Source: Lachnoclostridium sp. (GTDB lineage Bacteria; Bacillota_A; Clostridia; Lachnospirales; Lachnospiraceae). Taken from it: DNA of 11,708 nucleotides. The stretch is from positions 1-11,708 of the forward strand of contig SVDR01000068.1 of assembly GCA_015057755.1 (NCBI GenBank). Direction: 5' to 3'. The notes beneath the pieces were generated by a model that was not told the DNA's origin, made no database searches, and saw nothing but the letters and a program-made list of their open reading frames with translations. The position numbers were made by a program, and so were the translations under genes. Positions 1 to 6,437 of the stretch are shown here, in pieces; within the stretch, counting starts at the first letter, position 1, and each line of letters starts with the position of its first letter.

Positions 1-463
1 TGTCACGGCCGTCAAGGAAACAGTGTACAAATACGTTCTCAAGACCGTTTCTCTTAGCCAGCTCTAAAAGACCATAAATGTGTGTGTTGTGGCTGTGAAC
101 GCCGCCGTCAGAAACAAGACCATACATATGAAGTGCGGAATTGTTGTTCTTGCAGTTTTCAACAGCTTTTAAGAACTCTTCATTCTCGAAGAAATCGCCG
201 TCAGCGATGGATTTTGTGATTCTTGTAAGCTCCTGGTAAACGATGCGGCCTGCGCCCATGTTCAGGTGGCCAACCTCAGAGTTGCCCATCTGACCGTCCG
301 GAAGACCAACTGCAAGACCGCTTGCATTGCCTTCTACGAACGGACACTCTGCCATTAATTTGTCCATAACCGGAGTCTTCGCCTCAAATACAGCGTTTGC
401 CTCCTCTTTCTTATTCAGACCATAACCATCCAGGATCATTAACACTACCGGTTTTTTGCTCAT
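1..463 (-). CDS. gpmI: 2,3-bisphosphoglycerate-independent phosphoglycerate mutase, N-terminal part (cut by window edge)
   Basis: Cytosolic glycolytic enzyme that interconverts 3- and 2-phosphoglycerate through a phosphoserine intermediate, using two Mn ions (family knowledge). Only the first 154 codons are present; the gene continues past position 1, and the full family length is about 510 aa. Seen directly: the N-terminal alkaline-phosphatase-fold metal motif LMILDGYG (Asp12), the nucleophile segment [10 protein letters not shown] with Ser62, the GGVHSH motif with His123, and FLDGRD (Arg153, Asp154) at the edge. These match the catalytic and substrate residues known from the Bacillus enzyme in both spacing and numbering. 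The start is ATG at 463, preceded by AAAGGAG at good distance. It is separated from the amidase upstream by a terminator, and a promoter candidate lies at 540-568, so it is probably transcribed on its own. Confidence 0.96.
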   Translation of the reverse strand, partial: MSKKPVVLMILDGYGLNKKEEANAVFEAKTPVMDKLMAECPFVEGNASGLAVGLPDGQMGNSEVGHLNMGAGRIVYQELTRITKSIADGDFFENEEFLKAVENCKNNNSALHMYGLVSDGGVHSHNTHIYGLLELAKRNGLENVFVHCFLDGRD

Positions 464-539
464 GATTTTTCTCCTTTATCTGCAGACTCTGCCATGTTTT
501 ACCACTGCAAAGCCTATCTATATTCTCTCAAACGCTATT

Positions 540-568
540 ATTGTATACCATTTGCAATAATCCCGCAA
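540..568 (-). promoter_or_regulatory. Candidate sigma-A promoter for gpmI
   Basis: On the minus strand TTGCGG (568-563) is followed after 17 nt by TACAAT (545-540). The -10 matches consensus at 5 of 6; the -35 is weaker. It lies after the amidase terminator and about 75 nt before the gpmI start, which is a sensible position. No operator was recognised around it. Confidence 0.42.
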
Positions 569-611
569 GACCTACGCTGCAAGTATTTGTTATTTTTTTA
601 TCACGCGCTAA

Positions 612-646
612 TTAAAAAAGGGAACACTCTTTTCCAGAATGTTCCC
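612..646 (-). terminator. Rho-independent terminator of the amidase gene
   Basis: On the minus strand a 7-bp stem GGGAACA/TGTTCCC (646-640 and 626-620) with a 13-nt loop is followed directly by a T6 run (619-614). It lies 20 nt after the amidase stop codon and before the gpmI promoter candidate. Confidence 0.8.
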
Positions 647-665
647 CTCTCTTCCAGTTTTTATA

Positions 666-2090
666 TTATGTAAACTCTGGTGCATATCTTAATTTGCTCG
701 CCTGCTCATAGCTGTAGCCCGCCCGAAGAATCTTTCCTTCTTCACCTTCTAATGCCATGAAGGTGATTCCAAAAGGCTTTCCTTCTGATGTGTATCCTGC
801 CGGAACGATCATGCCCGGAAAATTCGTCACAGCCGGAAGGTCCATGACTCCCGGAAATACCATGACTTCCAGATCATGCTCTGCAAATGCCTCTTCCACC
901 ACGTCACGAAGCTTGTGGCATTTGATCTTTTCCTCCAGATACTCCTCTTCGATCAGGCGGCCGGAAGTGCCAAATTCTGCATTCAGCAAATTGTCCTGAC
1001 CATATTTCAGGCAAAGTTCCTGATGATCTTCATTGTACTTGATAAACTCTCCAAGCGTCTTGACGGTACCGCTTCCACCATTTTTTGCAAGATAATGATT
1101 TACATTGGCTTTAAACTCGTATTTCATCAGCCGGTATCCGCCACTGAAGCGATCGACGTTGGTATCCTGCACTAAAACAGCTCCCTGATTTTCCAGAACC
1201 TTCACCGCTTCTTCAAACAAATTCTGTTCTTCTTCTGAAAGTCCGCTCAGAACCGCACGGTTCACGCCGACCCGCATTCCAGAAAGACCGTCAGCATCGA
1301 GATATTTCGTATAATCATTCTCCCGATGATCCTCTCGGTACCAAGTCGCAGGGTCTGCACTGTCTTCTCCAACAAGTCCTCCAAGCAATACAGCCACATC
1401 CTCTACGGTACGTCCCATCGGTCCTGCTGTATCCTGAGAGGAAGCAAGCGGTACGATTCCTCCTCGGCTGATCAGGCCGACCGTCGGTTTCAGACCCACA
1501 ATTCCATTTCTCCATGACGGAGACAAAATAGAGCCGCAGGTTTCTGTTCCCACTGCAGCCGCACAGAAACTTGCTGCCACAGCAACTGCAGAACCGGTAC
1601 TAGAACCGCTGGCATCCCAGTCAGCACCATACGGATTGATGACCTGTCCTCCCCAGGAGCTGTAGCCATTCTTAATGTCCACAGCAAAAAACTTTGCCAT
1701 TTCGGTCAGATTGGCTTTTCCCAGGATCACTGCGCCCGCTTCGCGAAGCTGTTTTACAAGGTTGGCATCTTCCGGCGCATAGTGGTCTTTCAGTGCACGG
1801 CTGCCTGCGGATGTGTGCATTTGATCATTGGTTCCGATATTGCCTTTGATCAGTACCGGAATACCATGAAGATCGCTGCGTTTTCCTTTTAATTTACGCT
1901 CGCGGTCCATGGCCATAGCAATGGTCACCGCCTCTACATTCAATTCCAGAATGGCATTCAGCGCCGGACCGGATAAATTAAGCGCCTTGATCCGGTTCAT
2001 ATAACCAATGACTAATTCTGCAGAAGTGGTCTCTCCGGCTTCCATCGCTGCCTGCAGTTCCAAAATGGATTTTTCTTTTACATCATACAT
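666..2090 (-). CDS. Amidase signature (AS) family amidase
   Basis: Probable cytosolic hydrolase of carboxamides, releasing ammonia; the substrate cannot be read from sequence. The AS catalytic triad is visible in the 474-aa product: Lys82 (PVLIKGN), cis-Ser163 (SGSSTGSAVA) and nucleophile Ser187 (GTETCGSILSP), followed by the usual VGLKPTVGLISR segment near 198-209. The length is typical for stand-alone AS amidases, and no C-terminal GatA-like context (gatB or gatC) is near, so a role as the tRNA amidotransferase subunit is unlikely. I chose ATG at 2090 because AAGGAG/AGAGG lies 9-12 nt upstream and the protein then begins at the conserved SILELQAAMEAGETTSAEL region. Upstream starts at 2114 (ATG) and 2168 (TTG) are in frame but lack a ribosome site. 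It has its own terminator and follows, after another terminator, the M20 hydrolase unit, suggesting a related role in amide or peptide scavenging. Confidence 0.9.
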   Translation of the reverse strand: MYDVKEKSILELQAAMEAGETTSAELVIGYMNRIKALNLSGPALNAILELNVEAVTIAMAMDRERKLKGKRSDLHGIPVLIKGNIGTNDQMHTSAGSRALKDHYAPEDANLVKQLREAGAVILGKANLTEMAKFFAVDIKNGYSSWGGQVINPYGADWDASGSSTGSAVAVAASFCAAAVGTETCGSILSPSWRNGIVGLKPTVGLISRGGIVPLASSQDTAGPMGRTVEDVAVLLGGLVGEDSADPATWYREDHRENDYTKYLDADGLSGMRVGVNRAVLSGLSEEEQNLFEEAVKVLENQGAVLVQDTNVDRFSGGYRLMKYEFKANVNHYLAKNGGSGTVKTLGEFIKYNEDHQELCLKYGQDNLLNAEFGTSGRLIEEEYLEEKIKCHKLRDVVEEAFAEHDLEVMVFPGVMDLPAVTNFPGMIVPAGYTSEGKPFGITFMALEGEEGKILRAGYSYEQASKLRYAPEFT

Positions 2091-2142
2091 ACGTTCTTTC
2101 CTCTCCTTCTCCATGTACTGCTTCAAGGAGTTTTGTCCGCCC

Positions 2143-2167
2143 GCACCTCTCGGTGCAGTGAACTGCA
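2143..2167. other. Two overlapping inverted repeats upstream of the amidase
   Basis: TGCAGT-GA-ACTGCA (2154-2167) is a perfect 6-2-6 dyad, overlapped by GCACC-TCTC-GGTGC (2143-2156). They lie between the preceding terminator and the amidase start, where a promoter or operator would be expected. I could not find a convincing -35/-10 pair in this leader, so their role is open: an operator, or alternative mRNA hairpins in the leader. Confidence 0.25.
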
Positions 2168-2197
2168 ACCTTTGAACATATAGTTTGCCGGCAATTT

Positions 2198-2233
2198 AAA
2201 AAACGGCATACAGCCACAATGACTGTATGCCGT
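2198..2233 (-). terminator. Rho-independent terminator of the dehydrogenase-hydrolase unit
   Basis: On the minus strand a perfect 11-bp stem ACGGCATACAG/CTGTATGCCGT (2233-2223 and 2213-2203) with a 9-nt loop is followed by T6 (2203-2198). It lies about 55 nt after the stop of the M20 hydrolase and before the amidase. Confidence 0.87.
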
Positions 2234-2288
2234 CGTACTGCTCATTATTCCGTCGTGTCAGCTTGCATTTGCCCTGACACACGACTCA

Positions 2289-3473
2289 TTATTTATTCAA
2301 ATAGTCAATCGCAACCTGTGCAAGTAAGGAAGATCCTCTCCAGAGGAGATCCTCATCGATATCAAATCTGCTGTTATGTAACGGCCATGCTGTCTCACCT
2401 TCCGGAGTTGTATCGGAACCGAGCCATACAAAGCATCCTTCCTTCTCTACAAGATAGTAGGAGAAGTCTTCTGCCGGCATCGCCGGAAGTGTCACATCAA
2501 CAACTTCCTCTTCGCCAAAGAGATTTACTGCTGTTTCTCTGATTAAAAGTGCATCTTTCTCATGGTTCATCAGTGCCGGATAACCGCGACCGTACTCGAT
2601 CTCAGCTGTACATCCGCTCTGGAGGCAGAGAGCATCGAGAAGTTTTCTCATGGAATCTTCGATCATATCACGTGTATCCGGATTGAATGTACGTACTGTA
2701 CCGTCAAGGAGACAGTCACCTGCGATAACGTTGTATCTTGTACCTGCATTGAAAATACCGAATGTAACAACTGCGTTGTCTAACGGGCTTACTTTACGGC
2801 TTACAAATGTCTGTGCGTTCATAACAAACTGTGCGCCGAGAACAACTGCGTCAATACCCTGATCCGGTTTCGCGCCATGAGCGCCTTTACCATGGATCTT
2901 GATTGTGAAATGGTCTGTAGCAGCCATTAACGGACCTGCTTTAATACCAACTTTACCGTGCGGAAGATCCGGCCATACATGGAGACCGTAAACAGCCTTC
3001 ACATCGTCAAGGTGTCCGGACTCTAACATACCCTTAGAACCGCCGTACGGAGATAATTCTTCTGCCGGCTGGAAGATTAATTTAACAGTACCGTTGATCA
3101 TATCACGATTCTGGCAAAGAATCTTACCTGCACCGATCAGACCTGCTGTATGTGCATCGTGGCCACAAGCATGCATGCAGCCTTCGTTTCTGGATTTGTA
3201 CTCTACATCGTTCATCTCCTGAACCTGAAGAGCGTCCATATCTGCACGGATACCAACTACTTCACCCGGATTTGCGCCCTTGATCACACCGATCACACCG
3301 TAACCGTTTACGTTTTCGATGATCTCATCAACGCCCATCTCTTTCAGAAGCTCGATAACTTTCGCAGAAGTCTCTTTTTCACATCTGGAGTTCTCCGGAT
3401 ACATGTGGAAATGTCTTCTGATGGCGATCAGTTCCGGCATCATAGATTTTGCGGATTCAACAATTTTACTCAT
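2289..3473 (-). CDS. M20 family metallo-amidohydrolase (N-acyl-amino acid / hippurate hydrolase type)
   Basis: Predicted cytosolic di-metal hydrolase that cleaves an N-acyl group from an amino acid or a related amide. The 394-aa length is normal for the subfamily that includes hippurate hydrolase and N-acetyl amino acid deacetylases. Visible metal ligands: MHACGHDAH (Cys103, His105), PAEE (Glu138/Glu139, base and ligand), GLHVWP (His165) and a late His366 in PLHNSRFD. The dimerisation lid domain lies near residues 185-295, with GAHGAKPDQGID at 198-208. ATG 3473 has AGGAGG five nt upstream. It follows the dehydrogenase after 47 nt that contain a hairpin (3495-3516), so the two are probably co-transcribed and end at the terminator at 2198-2233. 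The exact acyl group and amino acid cannot be told; ArgE/DapE-type M20 enzymes are less likely given the CGHDAH subfamily signature. Confidence 0.93.
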   Translation of the reverse strand: MSKIVESAKSMMPELIAIRRHFHMYPENSRCEKETSAKVIELLKEMGVDEIIENVNGYGVIGVIKGANPGEVVGIRADMDALQVQEMNDVEYKSRNEGCMHACGHDAHTAGLIGAGKILCQNRDMINGTVKLIFQPAEELSPYGGSKGMLESGHLDDVKAVYGLHVWPDLPHGKVGIKAGPLMAATDHFTIKIHGKGAHGAKPDQGIDAVVLGAQFVMNAQTFVSRKVSPLDNAVVTFGIFNAGTRYNVIAGDCLLDGTVRTFNPDTRDMIEDSMRKLLDALCLQSGCTAEIEYGRGYPALMNHEKDALLIRETAVNLFGEEEVVDVTLPAMPAEDFSYYLVEKEGCFVWLGSDTTPEGETAWPLHNSRFDIDEDLLWRGSSLLAQVAIDYLNK

Positions 3474-3494
3474 AATGTCCTCCTATTATTTCAC

Positions 3495-3516
3495 TGTTCT
3501 TTCCCCCGAAAGAACA
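3495..3516 (-). other. Intercistronic hairpin between dehydrogenase and hydrolase genes
   Basis: A perfect 9-bp stem TGTTCTTTC/GAAAGAACA with a four-base loop (GGGG in the minus-strand RNA). No T run follows, so it is not an ordinary terminator. It ends 21 nt before the hydrolase start, just before the AGGAGG. Such hairpins can protect the downstream mRNA end or mark a processing site; that role is inference. Confidence 0.5.
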
Positions 3517-3520
3517 AAAT

Positions 3521-4489
3521 TTAAAACTTATTAAACTGATACTTCGGAGCTCTTCCCTCAAGAACTGCCACAATATCATTGGCTGCAGTCTCACAGCAGC
3601 GGATAATGGACTGCTCTGTGGATGCAGCCGTGTGCGGAGTCAGAATCACATTGTCCAGCTCATATAACGGATTGTCAAGCGGAAGCGGCTCTTTCTCAGT
3701 CACATCAAGACCGGCGCAGTTGATCACGCCTTCTTTCATCGCCTGGATCAGTTCCTCCTCATTGACAACTTCACCGCGGCTGGCATTGATCAGAGAGGCC
3801 GTCGGTTTCATCATCTTTAACTGCTTCATACCAACACTGTGGTAAGTGGACGGAAGAAGCGGTGTATGGATGCTGACAAAATCGGACTGTCTGAAAATCT
3901 CCTCCTGCTCCGGGATCAAAGTGATCAGGTCACCGATCTGCTCCTGTTTCAGAAATGGGTCATATCCAATTACATTCATTCCAAAACCGTACTTTGCAAT
4001 TCCTGCGAGCAGCTGGCCAATCCTTCCGCAGCCGAGAAGCCCCAGAGTTTTTCCTTTTAACTCATATGTATTGTCCAGGCTGAAGCGAACTTTATAGTTT
4101 CCGGCACGGAACTGCTTATCCACATAGTTGAAACGACGCGCACAAGCCAGCATCAAAAATACCGCCTGCTCTGCCACGGACTGGGCATTCTGTCCCGGCG
4201 CATAGACAACCGGAATCTTTCTTGCCGTCGCAGCTTCCACATCGATATTGTCGAGACCTGCCCCCTGTTTTGCAATCACCTTCAGATTCGAACCTGCTGC
4301 ATCCATCATCGCAGCAGTGATTGGCTCTGTACGGCAGAGGATTGCCTCCGGCTGTAATTCTTTTAATTCCTCAATATAACCCGCTTCGTCAAAAAAGTGG
4401 TTTGTCAGCACAGCCTTTCCGCCTGCTGCCTCGAAAATCTTAGTGGCAGCATCATTGATCTGTACTGTGTAAAATACGGTAAATGCCAT
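3521..4489 (-). CDS. D-isomer-specific 2-hydroxyacid dehydrogenase (phosphoglycerate dehydrogenase-like)
   Basis: Predicted NAD(P)-dependent oxidoreductase that interconverts a 2-oxoacid and a D-2-hydroxyacid. In the 322-aa protein the Rossmann motif GLLGCGRIG is at 150-158, followed by Asp177 (GYDPF), which favours NAD over NADP. The catalytic residues are Arg238 (NASRGEVV), Glu267 (DVTEKEPLP) and His286 (LTPHTAAS). The family C-terminal ACT domain of classical SerA is absent, so it is not a full-length allosteric SerA; a SerA-like, glyoxylate/hydroxypyruvate reductase or D-lactate-type role are all possible. ATG 4489 is preceded by GGAAGGAAG about 8 nt upstream. It is the first gene of a likely two-gene unit with the M20 hydrolase, starting after the gdhA terminator. 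The pairing suggests one substrate pathway, perhaps reducing the 2-oxoacid made from a released amino acid, but that is inference. Confidence 0.9.
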   Translation of the reverse strand: MAFTVFYTVQINDAATKIFEAAGGKAVLTNHFFDEAGYIEELKELQPEAILCRTEPITAAMMDAAGSNLKVIAKQGAGLDNIDVEAATARKIPVVYAPGQNAQSVAEQAVFLMLACARRFNYVDKQFRAGNYKVRFSLDNTYELKGKTLGLLGCGRIGQLLAGIAKYGFGMNVIGYDPFLKQEQIGDLITLIPEQEEIFRQSDFVSIHTPLLPSTYHSVGMKQLKMMKPTASLINASRGEVVNEEELIQAMKEGVINCAGLDVTEKEPLPLDNPLYELDNVILTPHTAASTEQSIIRCCETAANDIVAVLEGRAPKYQFNKF

Positions 4490-4530
4490 CGGAATACTTC
4501 CTTCCTGTAATGCGAATCAAAGTAGTTGAC

Positions 4531-4559
4531 GCTTTAATTCACTAAATTCACATTGTAAA
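4531..4559 (-). promoter_or_regulatory. Weak promoter candidate for the dehydrogenase-hydrolase unit, with a direct repeat in its spacer
   Basis: On the minus strand TTTACA (4559-4554), 17 nt, then TAAAGC (4536-4531); the -10 is poor. The spacer holds a direct repeat GTGAATT twice with a 9-bp period (plus-strand AATTCAC at 4536-4542 and 4545-4551). The -35 overlaps the T run of the gdhA terminator. The unit may instead be fed by gdhA read-through. Confidence 0.28.
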
Positions 4560-4597
4560 AAATAAGGGTGTTGTGGGTGAAATCACCCACAACACCC
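4557..4597 (-). terminator. Strong rho-independent terminator of gdhA
   Basis: A perfect 14-bp stem GGGTGTTGTGGGTG/CACCCACAACACCC (4597-4584 and 4579-4566) with a 4-nt loop, followed on the minus strand by TTATTTTTT. It lies about 43 nt after the gdhA stop. Confidence 0.93.
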
Positions 4598-4639
4598 CTT
4601 AAAACTTTTGGTTTTATTCAGTTTTGATCAGTAATCAAA

Positions 4640-5992
4640 TTACCAAGCAATACCCTGAGCCATCATAGCGTCAGCAACCTTCTGGAAACCAGCAAGGTTA
4701 GCACCAGCAACGAGGTTGTAGCCTAAGCCATACTTCTCAGCTGTAGCTGCGGATGTGTCATGGATACCTGTCATGATTCTGTGAAGTTTCTCATCAACTT
4801 CTTCAGCTGTCCAGGAGTATCTCATGGAGTTCTGGGACATCTCAAGACCGGATACAAGAACGCCACCAGCGTTAACAGCCTTGGACGGAGCAACTACCAT
4901 GTTCGGCTGGGACATTAAGTATTTAAGAGCTTCGTTTGTTGTCGGCATGTTAGCTACTTCGATGTAGTACTTTGTGCCGTTAGCAACGATCTGCTCAGCC
5001 TCGCCCATACGAACGTCGTTCTGCATAGCAGCCGGCATAACGATATCAACTTTCTGACCGAACGGTTTCTGGCCCGGGAAGAACTCTACGCCAAACTTGT
5101 CAGCATAGTCCTGAACGCGGTTTCTACCAGAAGCTCTCATCTCGAGCATGTAGTCGATCTTCTCTTTTGTTGTGATACCTTCCGGATCGTAGATGTATCC
5201 ATCCGGACCGGATAATGTAACAGCTTTAGCGCCTAACTCAGCAAGTTTTGTTACGATACCCCAAGCTACGTTACCGAAACCGGATACAGCAACTGTCTTG
5301 CCTTCGATTGTGTCGTTTTCATGTTTCATAACTGCTTCTACATAGTATACAGCACCGAAACCTGTAGCTTCCGGACGGATTAAGGAACCACCGAAGGACA
5401 TACCCTTACCTGTGATAACGCCGTTCTCGAATGCGCCACGAAGTTTTCTGTACTGACCATACATGTAACCGATCTCACGAGCGCCAACACCAAGGTCACC
5501 AGCCGGGATATCGATGTCCGGACCGATGTGACGGTATAACTCGTTCATGAAGCTCTGGCAGAATCTCATAACTTCAGCATCAGACTTACCGTTCGGATCG
5601 AAGTCGGAACCACCCTTAGCACCACCCATCGGGAGTGTTGTTAAGGAGTTTTTGAATGTCTGCTCGAAGCCTAAGAATTTCATAACAGAAAGTGTTACGT
5701 TCGGAGCGAAACGTAAGCCACCCTTGTACGGTCCAATAGCGCCGTTGAACTGTACGCGGTAACCACGGTTAACGTGTGTCTGACCATTGTCATCTACCCA
5801 CGGAACGCGGAACTCGATTGTTCTCTCCGGCTCTACCATTCTCTCAAGAAGAGCAACTTTCTCATACTCCGGATGTGCATCAACGATCGGTGCTAAAGAC
5901 TCTAAAACTTCTTCTACAGTCTGAAGGAACTCCGGCTCGTGTGCGTTTTTCTCTCTAACTTCAGCTAATACTCTCTCGATATACTTGCTCAT
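4640..5992 (-). CDS. gdhA: Glutamate dehydrogenase, NAD-type (hexameric, small GDH)
   Basis: Catalyses glutamate + NAD(P) + water to 2-oxoglutarate + ammonia, cytosolic homohexamer. The 450-aa length is that of the 50-kDa bacterial class. Residues seen: Lys90 (GPYKGGLRF), Lys114 (TFKNS), catalytic Lys126 (PMGGAKGG) and Asp166 (AGDLGVG). The dinucleotide motif is SGFGNVAWG with Phe239, and SGPDGY with Pro263. The positions equivalent to this Phe and Pro are the ones known to give the Clostridium symbiosum enzyme its NAD preference, and NADP-type enzymes such as E. coli GdhA have small or polar residues there. From memory the whole protein is very close to that C. symbiosum enzyme. ATG 5992 has a perfect AAGGAGG 8-9 nt upstream. 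It is monocistronic with a strong terminator and is preceded by a long leader, with a regulator gene transcribed divergently, which is its most likely controller. Confidence 0.97.
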   Translation of the reverse strand: MSKYIERVLAEVREKNAHEPEFLQTVEEVLESLAPIVDAHPEYEKVALLERMVEPERTIEFRVPWVDDNGQTHVNRGYRVQFNGAIGPYKGGLRFAPNVTLSVMKFLGFEQTFKNSLTTLPMGGAKGGSDFDPNGKSDAEVMRFCQSFMNELYRHIGPDIDIPAGDLGVGAREIGYMYGQYRKLRGAFENGVITGKGMSFGGSLIRPEATGFGAVYYVEAVMKHENDTIEGKTVAVSGFGNVAWGIVTKLAELGAKAVTLSGPDGYIYDPEGITTKEKIDYMLEMRASGRNRVQDYADKFGVEFFPGQKPFGQKVDIVMPAAMQNDVRMGEAEQIVANGTKYYIEVANMPTTNEALKYLMSQPNMVVAPSKAVNAGGVLVSGLEMSQNSMRYSWTAEEVDEKLHRIMTGIHDTSAATAEKYGLGYNLVAGANLAGFQKVADAMMAQGIAW

Positions 5993-6312
5993 TTCGCAAA
6001 TACCTCCTTAAAAAATTGGTTATTTATTCACCCCTGTGCGTCACTCGCACCAATAAGAGACTTAAAATACGTTTCTGGGTCTTTTATTGAAACTTAATGT
6101 CCCAAAATAAGAACCATAAAAGGAAGTTGTTGTCGGCAAAGTATTTTCTTATGTACATATTGTTTAAACAATTATGTATTCACGCACTCTTTCATGAGAA
6201 AAAGGCGTTTTCACCGTTGGTCATGCGAAAATCCCTTCCGTTTCCCTATCCGGAAAGGCTTCGTTTTGAACCCCTTTTATATTAAGACTCATGTATTTCG
6301 CGTCTTTTATTT
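5993..6312 (-). promoter_or_regulatory. Long (about 320 nt) gdhA 5' leader with foldable segments
   Basis: If the promoter at 6319-6347 is used, the gdhA mRNA begins near 6312. Structure seen in the minus-strand RNA: an 8-bp hairpin CCTTTCCG/CGGAAGGG (6258-6251 and 6240-6233) whose one imperfect pair is a G-U only on this strand; an AT-rich palindrome ATTGTTTAAACAAT (6159-6172); a GTGCG/CGCAC hairpin (6050-6046 and 6040-6036); and ATTGGT/ACCAAT (6054-6049 and 6020-6015), followed by T6 just before the AAGGAGG. The last two stems share bases and cannot both form. A motif AATAAAAGAC occurs near both ends. I do not recognise a named riboswitch; no gene is supported in this stretch. Confidence 0.5.
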
Positions 6313-6318
6313 GATTTC

Positions 6319-6347
6319 ATTCTAACATAGGCTTTTGACTTTGTCAA
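6319..6347 (-). promoter_or_regulatory. gdhA promoter
   Basis: On the minus strand TTGACA (6347-6342), exactly 17 nt, then TAGAAT (6324-6319). The -35 is perfect and the -10 is 5 of 6. Its -35 lies in the 13-bp dyad TTGAC-TTT-GTCAA (6335-6347), whose other arm is the -35 of the divergent promoter. Confidence 0.76.
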
Positions 6348-6363
6348 CATTCTATGGTACGAT
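6335..6363 (+). promoter_or_regulatory. Promoter of the divergent regulator gene
   Basis: TTGACT (6335-6340), 17 nt, TACGAT (6358-6363). It overlaps the gdhA promoter over 6335-6347, so two polymerases could not bind at once. The predicted start is near 6370, leaving a leader of about 68 nt. Confidence 0.7.
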
Positions 6364-6367
6364 TCTG

Positions 6368-6389
6368 GTGTGATACGATTTATCGACAC
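6368..6389. promoter_or_regulatory. Dyad at the regulator's transcription start, possible operator
   Basis: GTGTGATA-CGATT-TATC-G-ACAC is an inverted repeat with one extra base in the right arm. The heptamer TACGATT within it (6374-6380) also occurs at the -10 (6358-6364), 16 bp away. The position over the start site suits autoregulation, but no known regulator consensus was recognised. Confidence 0.33.
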
Positions 6390-6437
6390 GCTTGTCATTA
6401 AAAGACCCGTAATTGTCTGAAAGGAGCAGGTTTCCAT

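Noticed and set aside
2091..2168. Longer amidase N-terminus from TTG 2168 or ATG 2114
   Set aside because: No SD before either; the extra residues are not amidase-like and overlap a dyad. ATG 2090 has a good SD.
6010..6054. A full intrinsic attenuator directly before the gdhA RBS
   Set aside because: The ATTGGT/ACCAAT stem is AU-rich and encloses nearly 30 nt, so it is weak as a terminator; kept only as a possible leader switch.
6097..6285. 62-codon plus-strand ORF in the gdhA-regulator gap
   Set aside because: No ribosome site or promoter; antisense to the gdhA leader, and the translation looks arbitrary.
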